NCBI GenBank assembly: GCA_003024175.1
Contig: MDYQ01000257.1
Span: forward strand, 310,001 to 374,000
Direction: 5' to 3'
Source of the DNA: Planoprotostelium fungivorum
Taxonomy: Eukaryota; Evosea; Variosea; Cavosteliida; Cavosteliaceae
Length of the DNA stretch: 64,000 nt
Shown here: positions 23,301 to 33,930 of the stretch, piece by piece
Layout of the letters: the number at the start of each line of letters is the position of its first letter
How positions within the stretch are numbered: the first letter of the stretch is position 1
Translations under genes and position numbers: made by a program
Notes under the pieces: model-generated
The model's input: the letters and a program-made list of their open reading frames with translations, nothing else
Told to the model about the DNA's origin: nothing
Databases searched by the model: none

Positions 23301-23910
23301 ATGATGAAACAGACGGCTATCTTCTTATTTACTCTTGTATATTTATCCTCAGCACAATCATCATGCGATAGCTCCTGCTCTGTCTGTTCTTGCAACAGCA
23401 CAGATGTAAATACACCCCTCGTCTCATGCGATGCACTGTGAGTATCCAATACCGTTTGTTTTCTCATTGACCCAGACCGTTTGAGTTTCTGAATTGCTCG
23501 TATGATTATGATTCTACGACCTCATATGGTTGTCCAAAATACGGATATAAAGTGGGAGAGGCACCCGTCATTGCGATGATCCCATGCACACCTCTTCCGG
23601 GCATCACTTGTTGTGGGCCACCCATCACTCTGAAACCATTCACATGCATGAAGTGAATCACAACGAAATGCTACGACACGAACTCAACTCGCACAGATAC
23701 AGTGGACTCAGGTTTCCAACAGCTCTGCTCTTGTCTCTCTTCCTTGGAATCTGTGGGGCCGATCGGTTCTACCTGGGATTCACTTGTATGGGTGTCGGTA
23801 AGCTCCTCAGTGTCGGTGGCTGCCTCGTATGGTGGTTAGTCGATCTCATCCTATTGATCGTGGGTAACATGCAACCCAACGATGGAAGCAGCTGGGAATA
23901 CATCTTTTGA
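23301..23910 (+). CDS. TM2-domain membrane protein (TM2D family)
   Basis: Three exons. A signal peptide (MMKQTAIFLFTLVYLSSA) is followed by a Cys-rich ectodomain (SSCDSSCSVCSCNSTD, FEFLNCSYDYD, CTPLPGITCCGPP, FTCMKY). The C-terminal TM2 domain has helix one FPTALLLSLFLGICGADRFY with the conserved DRF motif, the linker LGFTCMGVGKLLSVGG, and helix two CLVWWLVDLILLIVGNMQPN. This is the architecture of animal TM2D1-3, which act in Notch and endolysosomal biology. The exact subfamily is unclear. The first and second introns are 38 and 44 nt. The protein should be a two-pass membrane protein with a lumenal N-terminus. Confidence 0.85.
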
Positions 23911-24026
23911 GATGGCATCTCCATCTACAGACAACGCGTAATTGCACGAGAAGAGTGACTCGTCTAAATACAAAAACGGTTCGATTCATTATGTACACTC
24001 TTCCAATGAAATGCCAGGAATGAACA

Positions 24027-24565
24027 TTACCGCGATTGAGAGGGGGAATCGGTCTTGGTGTGAATAAGCATGAGGGCCATGCCAGCTAACTGTACGCTGC
24101 AAGGATTGCAGATGATGCTAGAAATTCGTTCTTCGCTGTTGGGAGTCTCTCCACAAGCTTGACATCTTCTCGAAATTGATCTCGACCTCTTGTATGATCT
24201 CGTTACGTGTGATTCTGGTCTTCTGTGTCGTCGTGATGACTTCATGGTCTTTCGCAGGACCGATGTGTGTGCGGTTGATGGTGTGGATGGTTGGCCAACT
24301 GGATGTTGATCTGGTGTAGCTCTCATGGGTAATGTGTTGTTGGACAGAGTTCGCATGTGTGACTCCAGTTCATTCAGATCGTGTGATAGCATAGAGAGAC
24401 TGCAGAGTGCTTCGGCATCTGTGCCGGCCCGTGTGGCTAAACTGTTCAGTGTCCTCCTGACTTCTTCGCATTGTCTCTGCAACTGCACTCGATCAGCCAA
24501 CCTCCCTCTGTTTCTCTCCTCACCTCCATCATCTCGACGCTCTCCCTCTCTTCAGACATCATCAT
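24027..24565 (-). CDS. Coiled-coil protein with C-terminal CxxC-CxxC zinc finger
   Basis: Exon 1 starts at the ATG at 24565 (MMMSEERESVEMME) and joins across a 46-nt intron to LQRQCEEVRRTLNSLATRAG. The N-terminal 60 residues form a helical heptad-like region (LCSLSMLSHDLNELESHM). A Ser/Thr/Pro linker and a basic stretch (SSRRHRRPESHVTRSYKRSR) lead to CQACGETPNSEER and IICNPCSVQLAGMALML, a CX2C-X14-CX2C finger shaped somewhat like a divergent GATA finger. The basic region plus finger suggests a nuclear, nucleic-acid-binding protein, but there is no firm family match. Confidence 0.6.
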
Positions 24566-24898
24566 CAACTTCTTTCGCTCTTCTCTCTTCAGAAACTGAC
24601 CCACTCAGCCTCTACATCTTAAGAGACACAACTACTGAGCCCGAATCTCTACTGCTCTTGGCCCGAAGCTCGAGCTTCCACTCCCCACAGATCGAGATCC
24701 ATTTTGCTCTTCGGAAACGAGAAGTGCATTCTCGCCCGTGAAGTCAACTTCTCTGCCCGAACGAAAACGGCGGAAATGTGCTCCCAAGCGAGTTCGGGAG
24801 GTCACGTGAGACATCTAAGAGGAGCTGTGAGGTTCGGTCAGGAGCAAGAAGTTCGGGGATGATATGATGGAAGGTGCTTCCACAGACAGCGTTTATGT
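24566..24898. other. Spacer between two minus-strand genes
   Basis: A stretch of 333 bp without a supportable gene. It would contain the promoter and leader of the coiled-coil zinc protein and the 3' UTR of the multipass protein. Nothing specific was recognised. Confidence 0.4.
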
Positions 24899-26777
24899 TC
24901 AGTAGAAGTGCAGTTGAGAATCTGTCCCCGAGCTCTGCATGATGGAGTCTTGTTGCTGGAGCCAGGCCTTGTAACGCAGGAGTTTGATGTTGAAGAGGTG
25001 GGCGGTGAGTTGAAGGAAGAGGACAGTCAGGGCTGCGATGACGTAGAGGACGGAGCCAACGACGGTGAGACTCTCGCATGTTACGTAGCTGTTCTCGTAG
25101 ACGTGGGCGTAACTGCCACAGAGTTGAAACGCATTGAGAATGAGATGTTGGAGGGCGAAACCAATGCAAACGAGAGAGAAGAATTGATACTGAAATGGTC
25201 AAGGATAATGTGGAGCTGATGTAACAGTTGGAGGATACGATGAAGACCAACAGAGAGCTATACAAGATGCTGGCGATGAGACCGATGAGAGGTGTGACGA
25301 TGAAGATGACACAGAGAGGTCCCAACATGGCCGTAGCAAAAGAGGCAATAAAATGAAGGACACTACCACCCATCAACACATATCTCGATCCTGCCGATTG
25401 TTAACATCATCACAAATAATGAGATGCATCACCCTTGAGATCGATCGGAATGACAAATGATCTCATCTTCATACGTAAGATGCGGCCCGGCTACATCGAT
25501 CAGACCAACGAGGACACAAACAGAGCTCACCTTCATGATGTGATAGTTCTTAATGCTGTGACCCAATATGAAGAGGTAGGCGGCCACAGTGATGACGATG
25601 ATGATGCAGATGAACAATTCCTTGATCGTCTTCGCTGCAATGGGAATGGCTCCACGATCTGATGGAGAATCTGTCAGAAGAGAAACATTGGGAAGTGTTC
25701 TCTCGCTCACCAAAATTGAGGACTTGATATCTCGTCGTGGAGTTTCCACGCAGGGCGATCACGGTAACTGCCGTGTGACGTTGCGGTAACGGGGCAGTTG
25801 ACTCGATCTGATCAGATAGACCTGATGAAATTCAATATTGGACGATGATTAAATTCAAATCAATTGTTCATGATGTCATAGCCATCGTGTGAAATCTCGT
25901 CAACACGACTCACCAGCAGGTACATTGTAACAGGTGACAGATGAAGTGTTTGAGGGTTGAGATAACTTCATCTTATAGAGGTCTTGAGGTGTGGGAGCCG
26001 AGCAGAGGAAATAACTGATTCCTGGAATCCTTCGTGTATAAGCGAAGGCGACGGACACCTGCGAGATGATGAGATGATGATGAGGGGTGAATCAGATCAC
26101 CTCAGTGATGTATGTGTCTGGGTCATAAGAAGGGACGAGAGTTCCACACGTACCAGGTCTGTCTACTCCACCAGTGATGTATTCTTCAGTAGATCAGACA
26201 ATGTCTTTACAATCATGGATGCACCTGTGGAGTTCCAGGACCAAGCTCTGATGGTGTATTTGGCAGTAGTGAATTGAGATTTCACAGAAGTCACGTTGAT
26301 GTGATAGACAAATGGATCGGCTTTACCGTCGATAATGGGAACCTTGACTCTCAGTGGAAAGACTGTCAGGTCATTATACTGTGTGACATTGTTGTGAGTG
26401 AAATCTCGCCCTCCCCTGAATCGAGTGTCAATCGCCGTTAAATGCGAATTGCGAATGGAGATCACTCACACGGTGGCCAGTCCACTGAAATAGAAGTTAG
26501 AGCTGCACGGGCCAATCTCTACGAAGAGGGGGAGGGTCATCACTGACGCATTGGCCATTTCAGGACGCACGATGGGTTGTACATTTAGAGAATATTGTAA
26601 CGTCTATCGATAACTTAGACATTCAATGATAATTGGCAGTGTCACCTGAGTTGGGAGGATGGTTTCTCCCAGTCCAATGTCATTCAGACTCAAAGTATAA
26701 GGCACTCTCTCGTCACCGGGTGAAACGACATCACTCAATACTGCACAGAAGAGTAAGATCACCAGATAGAACCTCAT
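24899..26777 (-). CDS. Multipass membrane protein with large ectodomain, unknown family
   Basis: The signal peptide MRFYLVILLFCAVLSDVV is followed by a lumenal or extracellular region of about 270 residues with strand-like segments and N-glycosylation sequons (VRPEMANASVMTLPLFVE, DPFVYHINVTSVKSQFTT). At least five hydrophobic helices follow: ELFICIIIVITVAAYLFILG, a G/A/F-rich pair around LHFIASFATAMLGPLCVIF and IVTPLIGLIASILYSSLLVF, FFSLVCIGFALQHLILNAF, and VVGSVLYVIAALTVLFLQL. A cytosolic tail ends GTDSQLHFY. The plan resembles GOLD/7TM (GOST) proteins in outline only. The start at 26777 is fixed by the signal peptide. More than eight exons. Confidence 0.6.
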
Positions 26778-26850
26778 CGCGGAAAAGATGCGGTTGAATG
26801 TTTGTGAACGAAATTTTTTCCGACCGACACCCTTCAGTCGCCTGTCTGAA

Positions 26851-29800
26851 ATGGACAGTATAAATAGATCACATCACCTCGCCTCACCTCGTCCAGAGGT
26901 GATGTCTGTAGATGGAGAGCGAAGAGTCAGGCTCCAATCGCCTATTTTCAGTCGAAGGCAGCCAGATCGGAGGGTCAATCACGCCCAATCGTTTGACTCT
27001 ACGTTTACCAGTGAGCTACCACCGAACGTTCGATTAGAACCGGTGGATCTATCCGCGCGATCGTCATCTCCCACACATGAACACACTACAAGAGAATCAG
27101 GAGGAGTGTCCTATTCTCTATACGAGAAGTATTTGTCAGAGAAAATCGAGAACCAGCAACACCTAGAATTATTAAAGAAGCGAGTGAAAGAGCTAGATGA
27201 GAGATTATCAAAGGCGCAGGATCAACGGTCTGTATTATCCGCCAATATTCACGAAGAGGTGAGAAGTGTGTTCCTACGTGATACCAAACATCCTGTAGGA
27301 GAGGAGGTTATCTGACCTGAGTCTTTTCATCAATAAGAACCGCATCAGCGTGGACTTTTTCGATCGAAAACTCACCTTTGAGAGAGAAACAGAGCAAGCA
27401 GAGAATGCAACTGTACTGGTGAGCCCAATACCACACCAGTACACCATGTCTGATCGTTCACGAAGAGCGACAAAGCAGAGACGGAGCAAACATTAAACAT
27501 GGCCACCAATGAATTAACATCTATCGACGCGAGAAACAGAGCCTTCGAGATCAAGCTCAACTCCGCACAACGAGAGACAACAGAGCTGGCTGGTTATGTC
27601 CGAGGGCTGAAGCAGGAGAATCAGACGACTTTATTTCACACGAAAGCTCAAGCCAGCGAGGCAAGGATATGTCTTCTATCTCTCCCTCACTCTCGGCAGA
27701 TACAGGAAGAGATGGACACACTGCAGAGACAGACAACCGGAATGGAAGCAGAGATCGAGCTGATGAACGAAGCGCAGGTTGCTCTGGAGAATTATCTGTC
27801 GAACGTCCACTCTGAAATGGTCTCGCTTGCTTCCCAATTGGAGCGTTCGGAGTCTTCTAAATTCAAACCCCTTCCCACCAAAACTGAAAATGATTCGGCA
27901 GCAGTAGGATCGTATCACCCGACGGGAGAGGTGACTGATAATGATGATGGTGAATCTCATCTGATGGAAGGTGACTGTGGCGTTCTGCGATATAGAGGAC
28001 GCAGTCATCTTGTGGGAAAACTTTTCGGAAGTGATGATTCTCGTCATCGAGATCTATAATAAGATCCTGAGAGATCAACTCCTTTTGACAGGAGGGTATG
28101 AGGTGATCCATCAGCTTCTGCGCACAGCTGAAGTACGAAGGTGAAATCAGAAGCAGAGATTTTCATGGCAGCTTTCAGTAGCCCTCTCGATTGTTTAAGA
28201 TGGTGTCATCTAGTTCAAGAGGCGCTCCTCATGGCTTCCTGGCCGGAAAAGTTGTTAGCGTGGGACAAGTGCTCCAAGAAGGTGAGAGGTTGAAGACAGT
28301 CCGCTCTCAACTTCTTCAGCTTTCGCCCGATGGTAGAATCTTATTTCGTGGAGCTAGAGTCAGAATGGGATTTCACATGGGATACCCTGAAGTGAAGATC
28401 CACCCCGTGACAAGGAGGGTGGATTATTTTGGTCCAGACGTAAACAAGACTGCGCGTATCGCTGGATTAGCCCACGGTGGACAGATCCTCACGGTGAGCC
28501 AAGCCAAGCGTGGGAGGGATTAACGGTGACAGGGAGAGAGATTGGGAAGGCAATTCACCGCCACGCCAGAGTTGAGCACCACCTACAAGATCCAAGCGTT
28601 GGGTCGATACACATTGAGAGGAGTGGGGGTGAGTGTGCAGGGGATACGGTGATCGTGAGACGAAGATAGGAAGACGAAACGATCTTTCAAATCCTTCCCA
28701 AGGTCCTGGCGGATAGGTCTTACAGCTCTCTGGTGAACGATGGAAAAGATGTGAATCTGCAGGAGAAACTGCTGAACCGAAAGCGACAATCGGAAGAGCC
28801 AGGATCACCATCAATAACAGTGGAGGATGACATACCCAAGCCTGAGGCTTCAGAGATCAACGACGTCATGAAGGAGGTGATCTATGTCTTTGAGTGTAGA
28901 AGGAAGAACTCAATTCGTACCAGGTGGGAGACCTCGTGGCCGATATAGAAACGACCCTAAAAAACCACGTCGCCGGGCGAACGGGACAGCAGGATAATCC
29001 TCAAGTTAAGAGAAAGCAATTACTCTCCGAAGAGTTCGCCAACATCACTGCCGCACACGGTAACATCACCAACATCATCCATGTCTTGTTGAACGAGGAC
29101 AGTCGCCGTGAAAGAATCGATTGCGAATTACAAAAAGGAGAAGAGTGCATTCATACGGAAGGAGAAGACGTTAAAGGAAGAGTTGGTGAACATCACGGAG
29201 AACAAGAGCATATTAGAAGAGAGGGTCAGAATCTTCGTCAAAGAGAGACTGGAGAAGGAGATTGCGATCGATAAGACACAGAGGAACATCGAGAGATTAG
29301 TCAACATGCAATACCATATGCAGCAGCAGATATCCGATATCAAGAGGAATAAGGTAAAGCAGGACATCACACCATCGCTGCGGGACCTTGAAGGAGGACT
29401 GATGAGCGGCAGATCAATATCACACAGAAGCTGAAATACTACTCAAACGAAGTCAACGAGACGAAGCTAAACCAAATCCGAGAGAAGATGATGGCTTTAG
29501 AATCAGAATTAAGGAGAACTGAAATCTACAAAGAGCTTAGAGGAAAGCATCTGCGATCGCTCGAGCGGCTGATCATCATCGTCAACGGAGGTGACGAGAA
29601 GGTGACTTGATCTAACACGAATTCCTCCGATTGACTCGCGGTAGACTTTAGACGACGATTCATCCCTGTGGAAGGATTCACCGAGGAAGCCCAGAACACC
29701 TCTCAGCGCAAAGAGGAGAATCAACTCTGCGGTGACCAAGGAGAAGGAGAAGCCATCTGACGAAGGAGAAGAGGTGAATCATCATTCGAATGTGAGTTGA

Positions 29801-31051
29801 ATGTCTACAGGAGGACGATATCGTTTCCCTGCAGATTCAGTACGAGCAGACAAAGAAGGAGAGAGAGCTGTACGGCATCCATATGGCCATCCTGGAAGAC
29901 TATTTCAAACAATTAGACGGTGAAGCTGATAGGTCCTCCGCATTCTGAATCATGTCAGAACATAGAGATCCGGAAGAGTTACCGGTGGATCTCACCGAGA
30001 TTGAGCCAAGGAATCTAGAGAAGAAGGACGTTCCTAATTTACAAGAAGAGAAGAAATATCTCCTCCATCAGATCACTGTGGCGAAGACTGAACGTGACAT
30101 CGTTAAGAAGCAGTTGTTCGATCTACAGGCTCATGTGAGTTTTAATCAGTCGACCATTATCAGTTTGTGACGTGAGTAAAGATTGAGGCCGAAAAAACGA
30201 GGAAGAAGAAGGCTCTGGAGAAAATACAGATGCAAGTCGATTGGGCAGCGAAGTTGCACATGTACTGGAGGGAACTCATCATCAAAGAATTCCAGAATTC
30301 AGACGAGGATGAAAGGTGAGAATCATTATTTACACGTGAAGAGAGGCAGATCTGAACGTTACCAGACCGGTCGATGCAGGACAATTGTCGACGACAGAGC
30401 CAGCCGGCACTCGCAAGCGTGTTCCTTCCAACATTGGAGTGGGGAAGGGTGAGGAGAGTCCATTGATCACAATCTCTAACTCTGTTCAGCGCGTCTCGCC
30501 CTGGAAAAAGCAGGAGAGGTGGATCATCAGTCCATACTGGACATGCAGAATTCCATCGAGAGGCAGATATTGGCGGGAAGTCGTACTTTCGATATCACCA
30601 ATCATTCCACGTATCTGAAGAAGGTCCTCCAAGGAGAAGCAGTGAGCGACGATCATTCATCATCGCGGTCTGACTCTGAAGAAGCCCGAGATCGTGTTAG
30701 ATAACATCCATGTGATCGACGGCCTGCTCTATTCGGGTAAGAAGGTCAAGGAGAATCACAGACTCCAGAGCAGTTCTGTGGATGACGTCCACACATCCAG
30801 AAACAGAGCTCAAACAATCGCCGGTAGCACTTCCCCATCGAAATCAAAGGAGGTCACATTCACGACATTGAGTGGCATCTCAGCCGCGAGAGAAGAAGAG
30901 GAAGAAGGTGAGAAAGAGGAGATGAGCGACGGTTTCATCGTTCGCAGAGGCCTTTGGAGGAGGAAGAGGAAAGGGTGTGATGATTAGTCTGGGCGGTGGT
31001 TTGATGAAGATCACCGGACAAAAGATGGCCGTCGGGCAGGGCAGAAAATAA
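26851..31051 (+). CDS. Class III adenylyl/guanylyl cyclase with coiled coils
   Basis: About 1,150 residues. The N-terminal third is coiled coil (SEKIENQQHLELLKKRVKEL, MDTLQRQTTGMEAEIELMNE). The cyclase domain starts VAFCDIEDAVILWE with the first metal Asp, then VKSEAEIFMAAFSSPLDCLR, GARVRMGFHMGYPEV, VDYFGPDVNKTARIAGLAHG and LGRYTLRGVGEDETIFQILP. The Lys of VKSE, the Asp of DYFG and the N/R of VNKTAR favour ATP turnover to cAMP. The second metal Asp of the usual EGD is Glu (EAE). A long C-terminal coiled coil follows, ending in GGGLMKITGQKMAVGQGRK. The first ATG (26851) overlaps a TATAAATA box, so the ATG at 26900 (MSVDGERRV) may be the true start. The domain resembles bacterial/kinetoplastid cyclases, not animal ones. 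Confidence 0.8.
26859..26866. promoter_or_regulatory. TATA box between divergent genes
   Basis: TATAAATA reads on the plus strand just inside the first possible start codon of the cyclase. It reads as TATTTATA on the minus strand, 82 bp before the start of the multipass membrane gene. It could serve either gene. Confidence 0.45.
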
Positions 31052-31168
31052 ATGTATCATCTTGTACAATTGTCTTCTTTTATTCAGACGACCAGTTTTC
31101 CGTTGTGTTACGGACGAAACTCTCACACGATCGATACAGCCACGTGATCTGATGATGTCAATTGTGGA

Positions 31169-32000
31169 TCATGTGATGTCTTCACCTCCACTTATCGTCT
31201 CTGGCACTTGTGTCGTACCGTTGACCCATCTCTGCAGTGCTTTCACTGATTCTGCACCGAACATCTGTTGGATGTATCTTGCCACAGGTGCAGCCACTTT
31301 TGTGAACCACGTGTTGTGATTGGAGTAAGACAGAACATCATAGATCACCTGATGCATGTGAACATTCATATAGACCCGGTGCGATCATCGTGTCGATGGC
31401 TCACCCTATCTGTGGTTTTGTCCCATTCTATGATGAATCTAGATTCTCCACGTTCAACGTGCATCTCTAAAGTCCCGTAAGCGAAGCCAAAGCGATGACT
31501 CTGCCGAGATTTAGAGGAGGATGGTCGATCAGGTCACCTGTGGAGTGTCTTCTTCGATGACGTAGACCACTCGACATGCACTGAGATTGTAGGTTCCAAC
31601 TCTGGCCAAGATGACGACATCTGATCCTTCTACTGGGATTTAGCAGACATATGATGCATGTGACTCACCTTGCAGGGGAGTGTCAGGATAGAATAGTTCG
31701 ACCCATCCCATTTCAAATTGTTTCCATGCTTTCAATCCCTCACAAGCTCTGTCGAAGATCTGATTCGTTGAGTATTATGGATGATATGATGGGCATCTCT
31801 GTCACCTGTTTCCCCTGACCAAGATAAACTCTGTATCCGTCGACGTTGAAGTCAGCGTATTTAGGATCGCTCTGAAACTGTTCTTTGGTTGCATGATCTA
31901 GAGTTCCCTTCACTGGATAGTATGACAGAGACTTCTTCTTCTGTTCGAGTAACAGACGGTTCACTTCTGTCTCTTGAGGTTTGAAGATGTAGAGCGCCAT
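31169..32000 (-). CDS. UPF0548 (DUF1990) family protein
   Basis: About 210 residues in five or so exons. The N-terminus MALYIFKPQETEVNRLLLEQ is followed by YNLSACRVVYVIEEDTPQ after CEGLKAWKQFEMGWVELFYP and a DTPLQ-EGSDVVILARVGT block. Then come FGFAYGTLEMHVERGESRF and IYDVLSYSNHNTWFTKVAAP, ending in ARYIQQMFGAESVKALQRW. These are the conserved segments of DUF1990, a family found in plants, bacteria and protists. Its function is unknown; a link to plant stress and tocopherol contexts is only reported by neighbourhood. The ATG at 32000 matches the usual start. It faces the cyclase gene tail to tail (117 bp between stops). Confidence 0.8.
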
Positions 32001-32177
32001 GATGATGATGATGTGTGACGGTCGTAAAACGTCCCCTTTATCTACAACAGCATTTTTTTCTCTTCGATCTCCTGGAGGCGAACACACGACCAAAGCCCAT
32101 GCATGCGTCACAATTTTCCTGCTCTCGAATGACCTGACATTACCATCCAAATCGGTCCAATCACATAATCAAGACAT

Positions 32178-33537
32178 CTATTCATCCTCCTCTGGTGCGG
32201 CCTCTTCTGCTGCCTCCTCCGCTGCCGTCTCTTCTGCTTCCTCTGCGGCTGGTTCTTCCGCAGCTGGTTCTTCTGCAGCATCTTCCGTCGCTTCTGTGGC
32301 AGCTTCACCGGAAGCTTCCTCTGCAGCTCCCTCTTCTCCAGCTTCTTCTCCAGCTTCCTCTGGTGAAGCTTCCTCTCCACCATTAGTCTCTTCACCGTTC
32401 TCGTGGCCGTTCGTATCGACAGCCTCCCCTGCTTCAGCCTCTGGCTCAGCCTCGGTCTCATTGGTCTCAACTTCGGCAGCTTCTTCCTTTCCGTTCGTCT
32501 CTTCCTTGTTCTCCTCCTTCTCCTCTTCCTTCTCCTTCTCCTCTTCCTTCTCCTTCTCTTCCTTCTTCTCCTCCTTCGCTGCAGGCTTGGGCGCTGGCTT
32601 GGCCGCAGCCTTGACGGGTGCCGCCGCCTGCTTACTTCCCTTGACTGGAGCCGCTGCAGCCTTCGCCGGAGCTTTAGCCCCGGTGGTCGCTGCCTTCACG
32701 GGAGCCGCCGCAGCCTTTGCAGGGGGAGCTGCAGCCTTAGGTGCTGGCTTGGCAGCAGCCTTGACGGGGGCTGCCTTAGGGGCAGCCGTGGAGGGCTTCG
32801 CAGCAGGGGCGGCTGCCTTGGTGGCTGGAGCGGCTGCTTTGGGAGTGGGAGCCGCCGCTTTGGTTGCGGCTTTGACGGCCGGCTTGGCTGCGGCGGTCGT
32901 GGGCTTGGCTGGTGCTGCATCTCCGGTGGCGGGAGCGTCTGCACCTGTGGAGGTAATCAGGCATGGGATCATGGAAAAGATCGCATGACGTCACACGAGT
33001 GGTGGACGTTCACAGGTAGAGGGAAAAGAGGATGAGTGATGTACCTCCAATGGCAACGAGAGGGAGAGCGTAACGAGCGATCTGGAAGACGAGTGATACG
33101 AGAAGAGAGGTGTCGGTGTTATCGAGGGCCTGCTTCTCGAAGGGTAAATAGAGAGAGAGGAAGAAGCTCAAGCGTGCTGATCCTGGCTTCGGCTTTGTCT
33201 TGAAGTTACTGCTCAATGCAGACACACGATCAGAGAGTCTACGCTACGAGTGAGATTCGACTCGACATCATTCTCGAATCGCTCACGAAGCATTCGCTTG
33301 AATCTTGACCGATGGGAAGTAACGAGCGAGAATGGTGGTGGTCAAGGTCTTGGCGAGTTTCTTCGAAGAGTCAAAGAAGGCCTTGGCTCCCGAGTTCTCA
33401 TCGACTGCCTTCTGCATTTCAGATAGTTCGGTTGCATCCAAATTTCTGTCCTTATAAGCGCTCTGAAGGGTTGTGAACCCTTGCTGGATGCCGTTCAAAG
33501 TCAGAGGTGCGAGATCGAGCGCAGTTGCTTCGCTCAT
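32178..33537 (-). CDS. Protein with Ala/Lys/Pro repeats and acidic tail
   Basis: Three exons: 33537 onward, a middle exon over about 33208-33047, and a long last exon from about 32946. The first 140 residues look globular (LAPLTLNGIQQGFTTLQSAY, FFDSSKKLAKTLTTTILARY, FFLSLYLPFEKQALDN, a hydrophobic FQIARYALPLVAIGG). An Ala/Lys/Pro region of about 110 residues follows, with repeating KAAAPxxKAAAP blocks like histone H1 tails. It ends in a Glu/Ala-rich acidic tail of over 120 residues. Charge is thus segregated along the chain. The N-terminal family is not recognised. The repeats alone do not show DNA binding. The plus strand is open over the repeat but is only its shadow. Confidence 0.7.
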
Positions 33538-33591
33538 TATCAGATGTGACCCTTGTGAGGTATTGTGTCAAATGGACCATCCGGCGAAACA

Positions 33592-33600
33592 CTATAAATA
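33592..33600 (-). promoter_or_regulatory. TATA box of the Ala/Lys-rich protein gene
   Basis: TATTTATAG on the minus strand lies about 55 bp upstream of the ATG at 33537, a fitting TATA position with a short leader. Confidence 0.5.
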
Positions 33601-33930
33601 GAATCACCCTTTTGTTTTATTTTCAAATTTCCAACGTTTCAGGTCTTTCCTAAATCTCTCTCGCCAGAGTTGTCCAGCGATGGATTGTGTGCACAGATGA
33701 ATCACTGGAGAATTTTTTTGTTCTCACGGATTATCATCCACTTCGATACGCTTCATCCTCTCAGAGAAGATCAGAAATGATCTATAGGCCGGAGTGTCAC
33801 AGACCTACCGCGTCTTCCTCGGGTGCTGTCGCTGAGTGAGCCGACAGGTGGCCTAAAGGTCTTGCGAAGTTTGCGCTTTGCCTTGTCAAATCCTCCGTGG
33901 CAGCGAGTCATCAACCCTTCAAAGGCCGAA

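Noticed and set aside
31999-32988. Long plus-strand frame of Ser/Ala-rich protein
   Set aside because: It is the antisense shadow of the Ala/Lys/Pro and Glu repeats of the minus-strand gene, with no splice logic.
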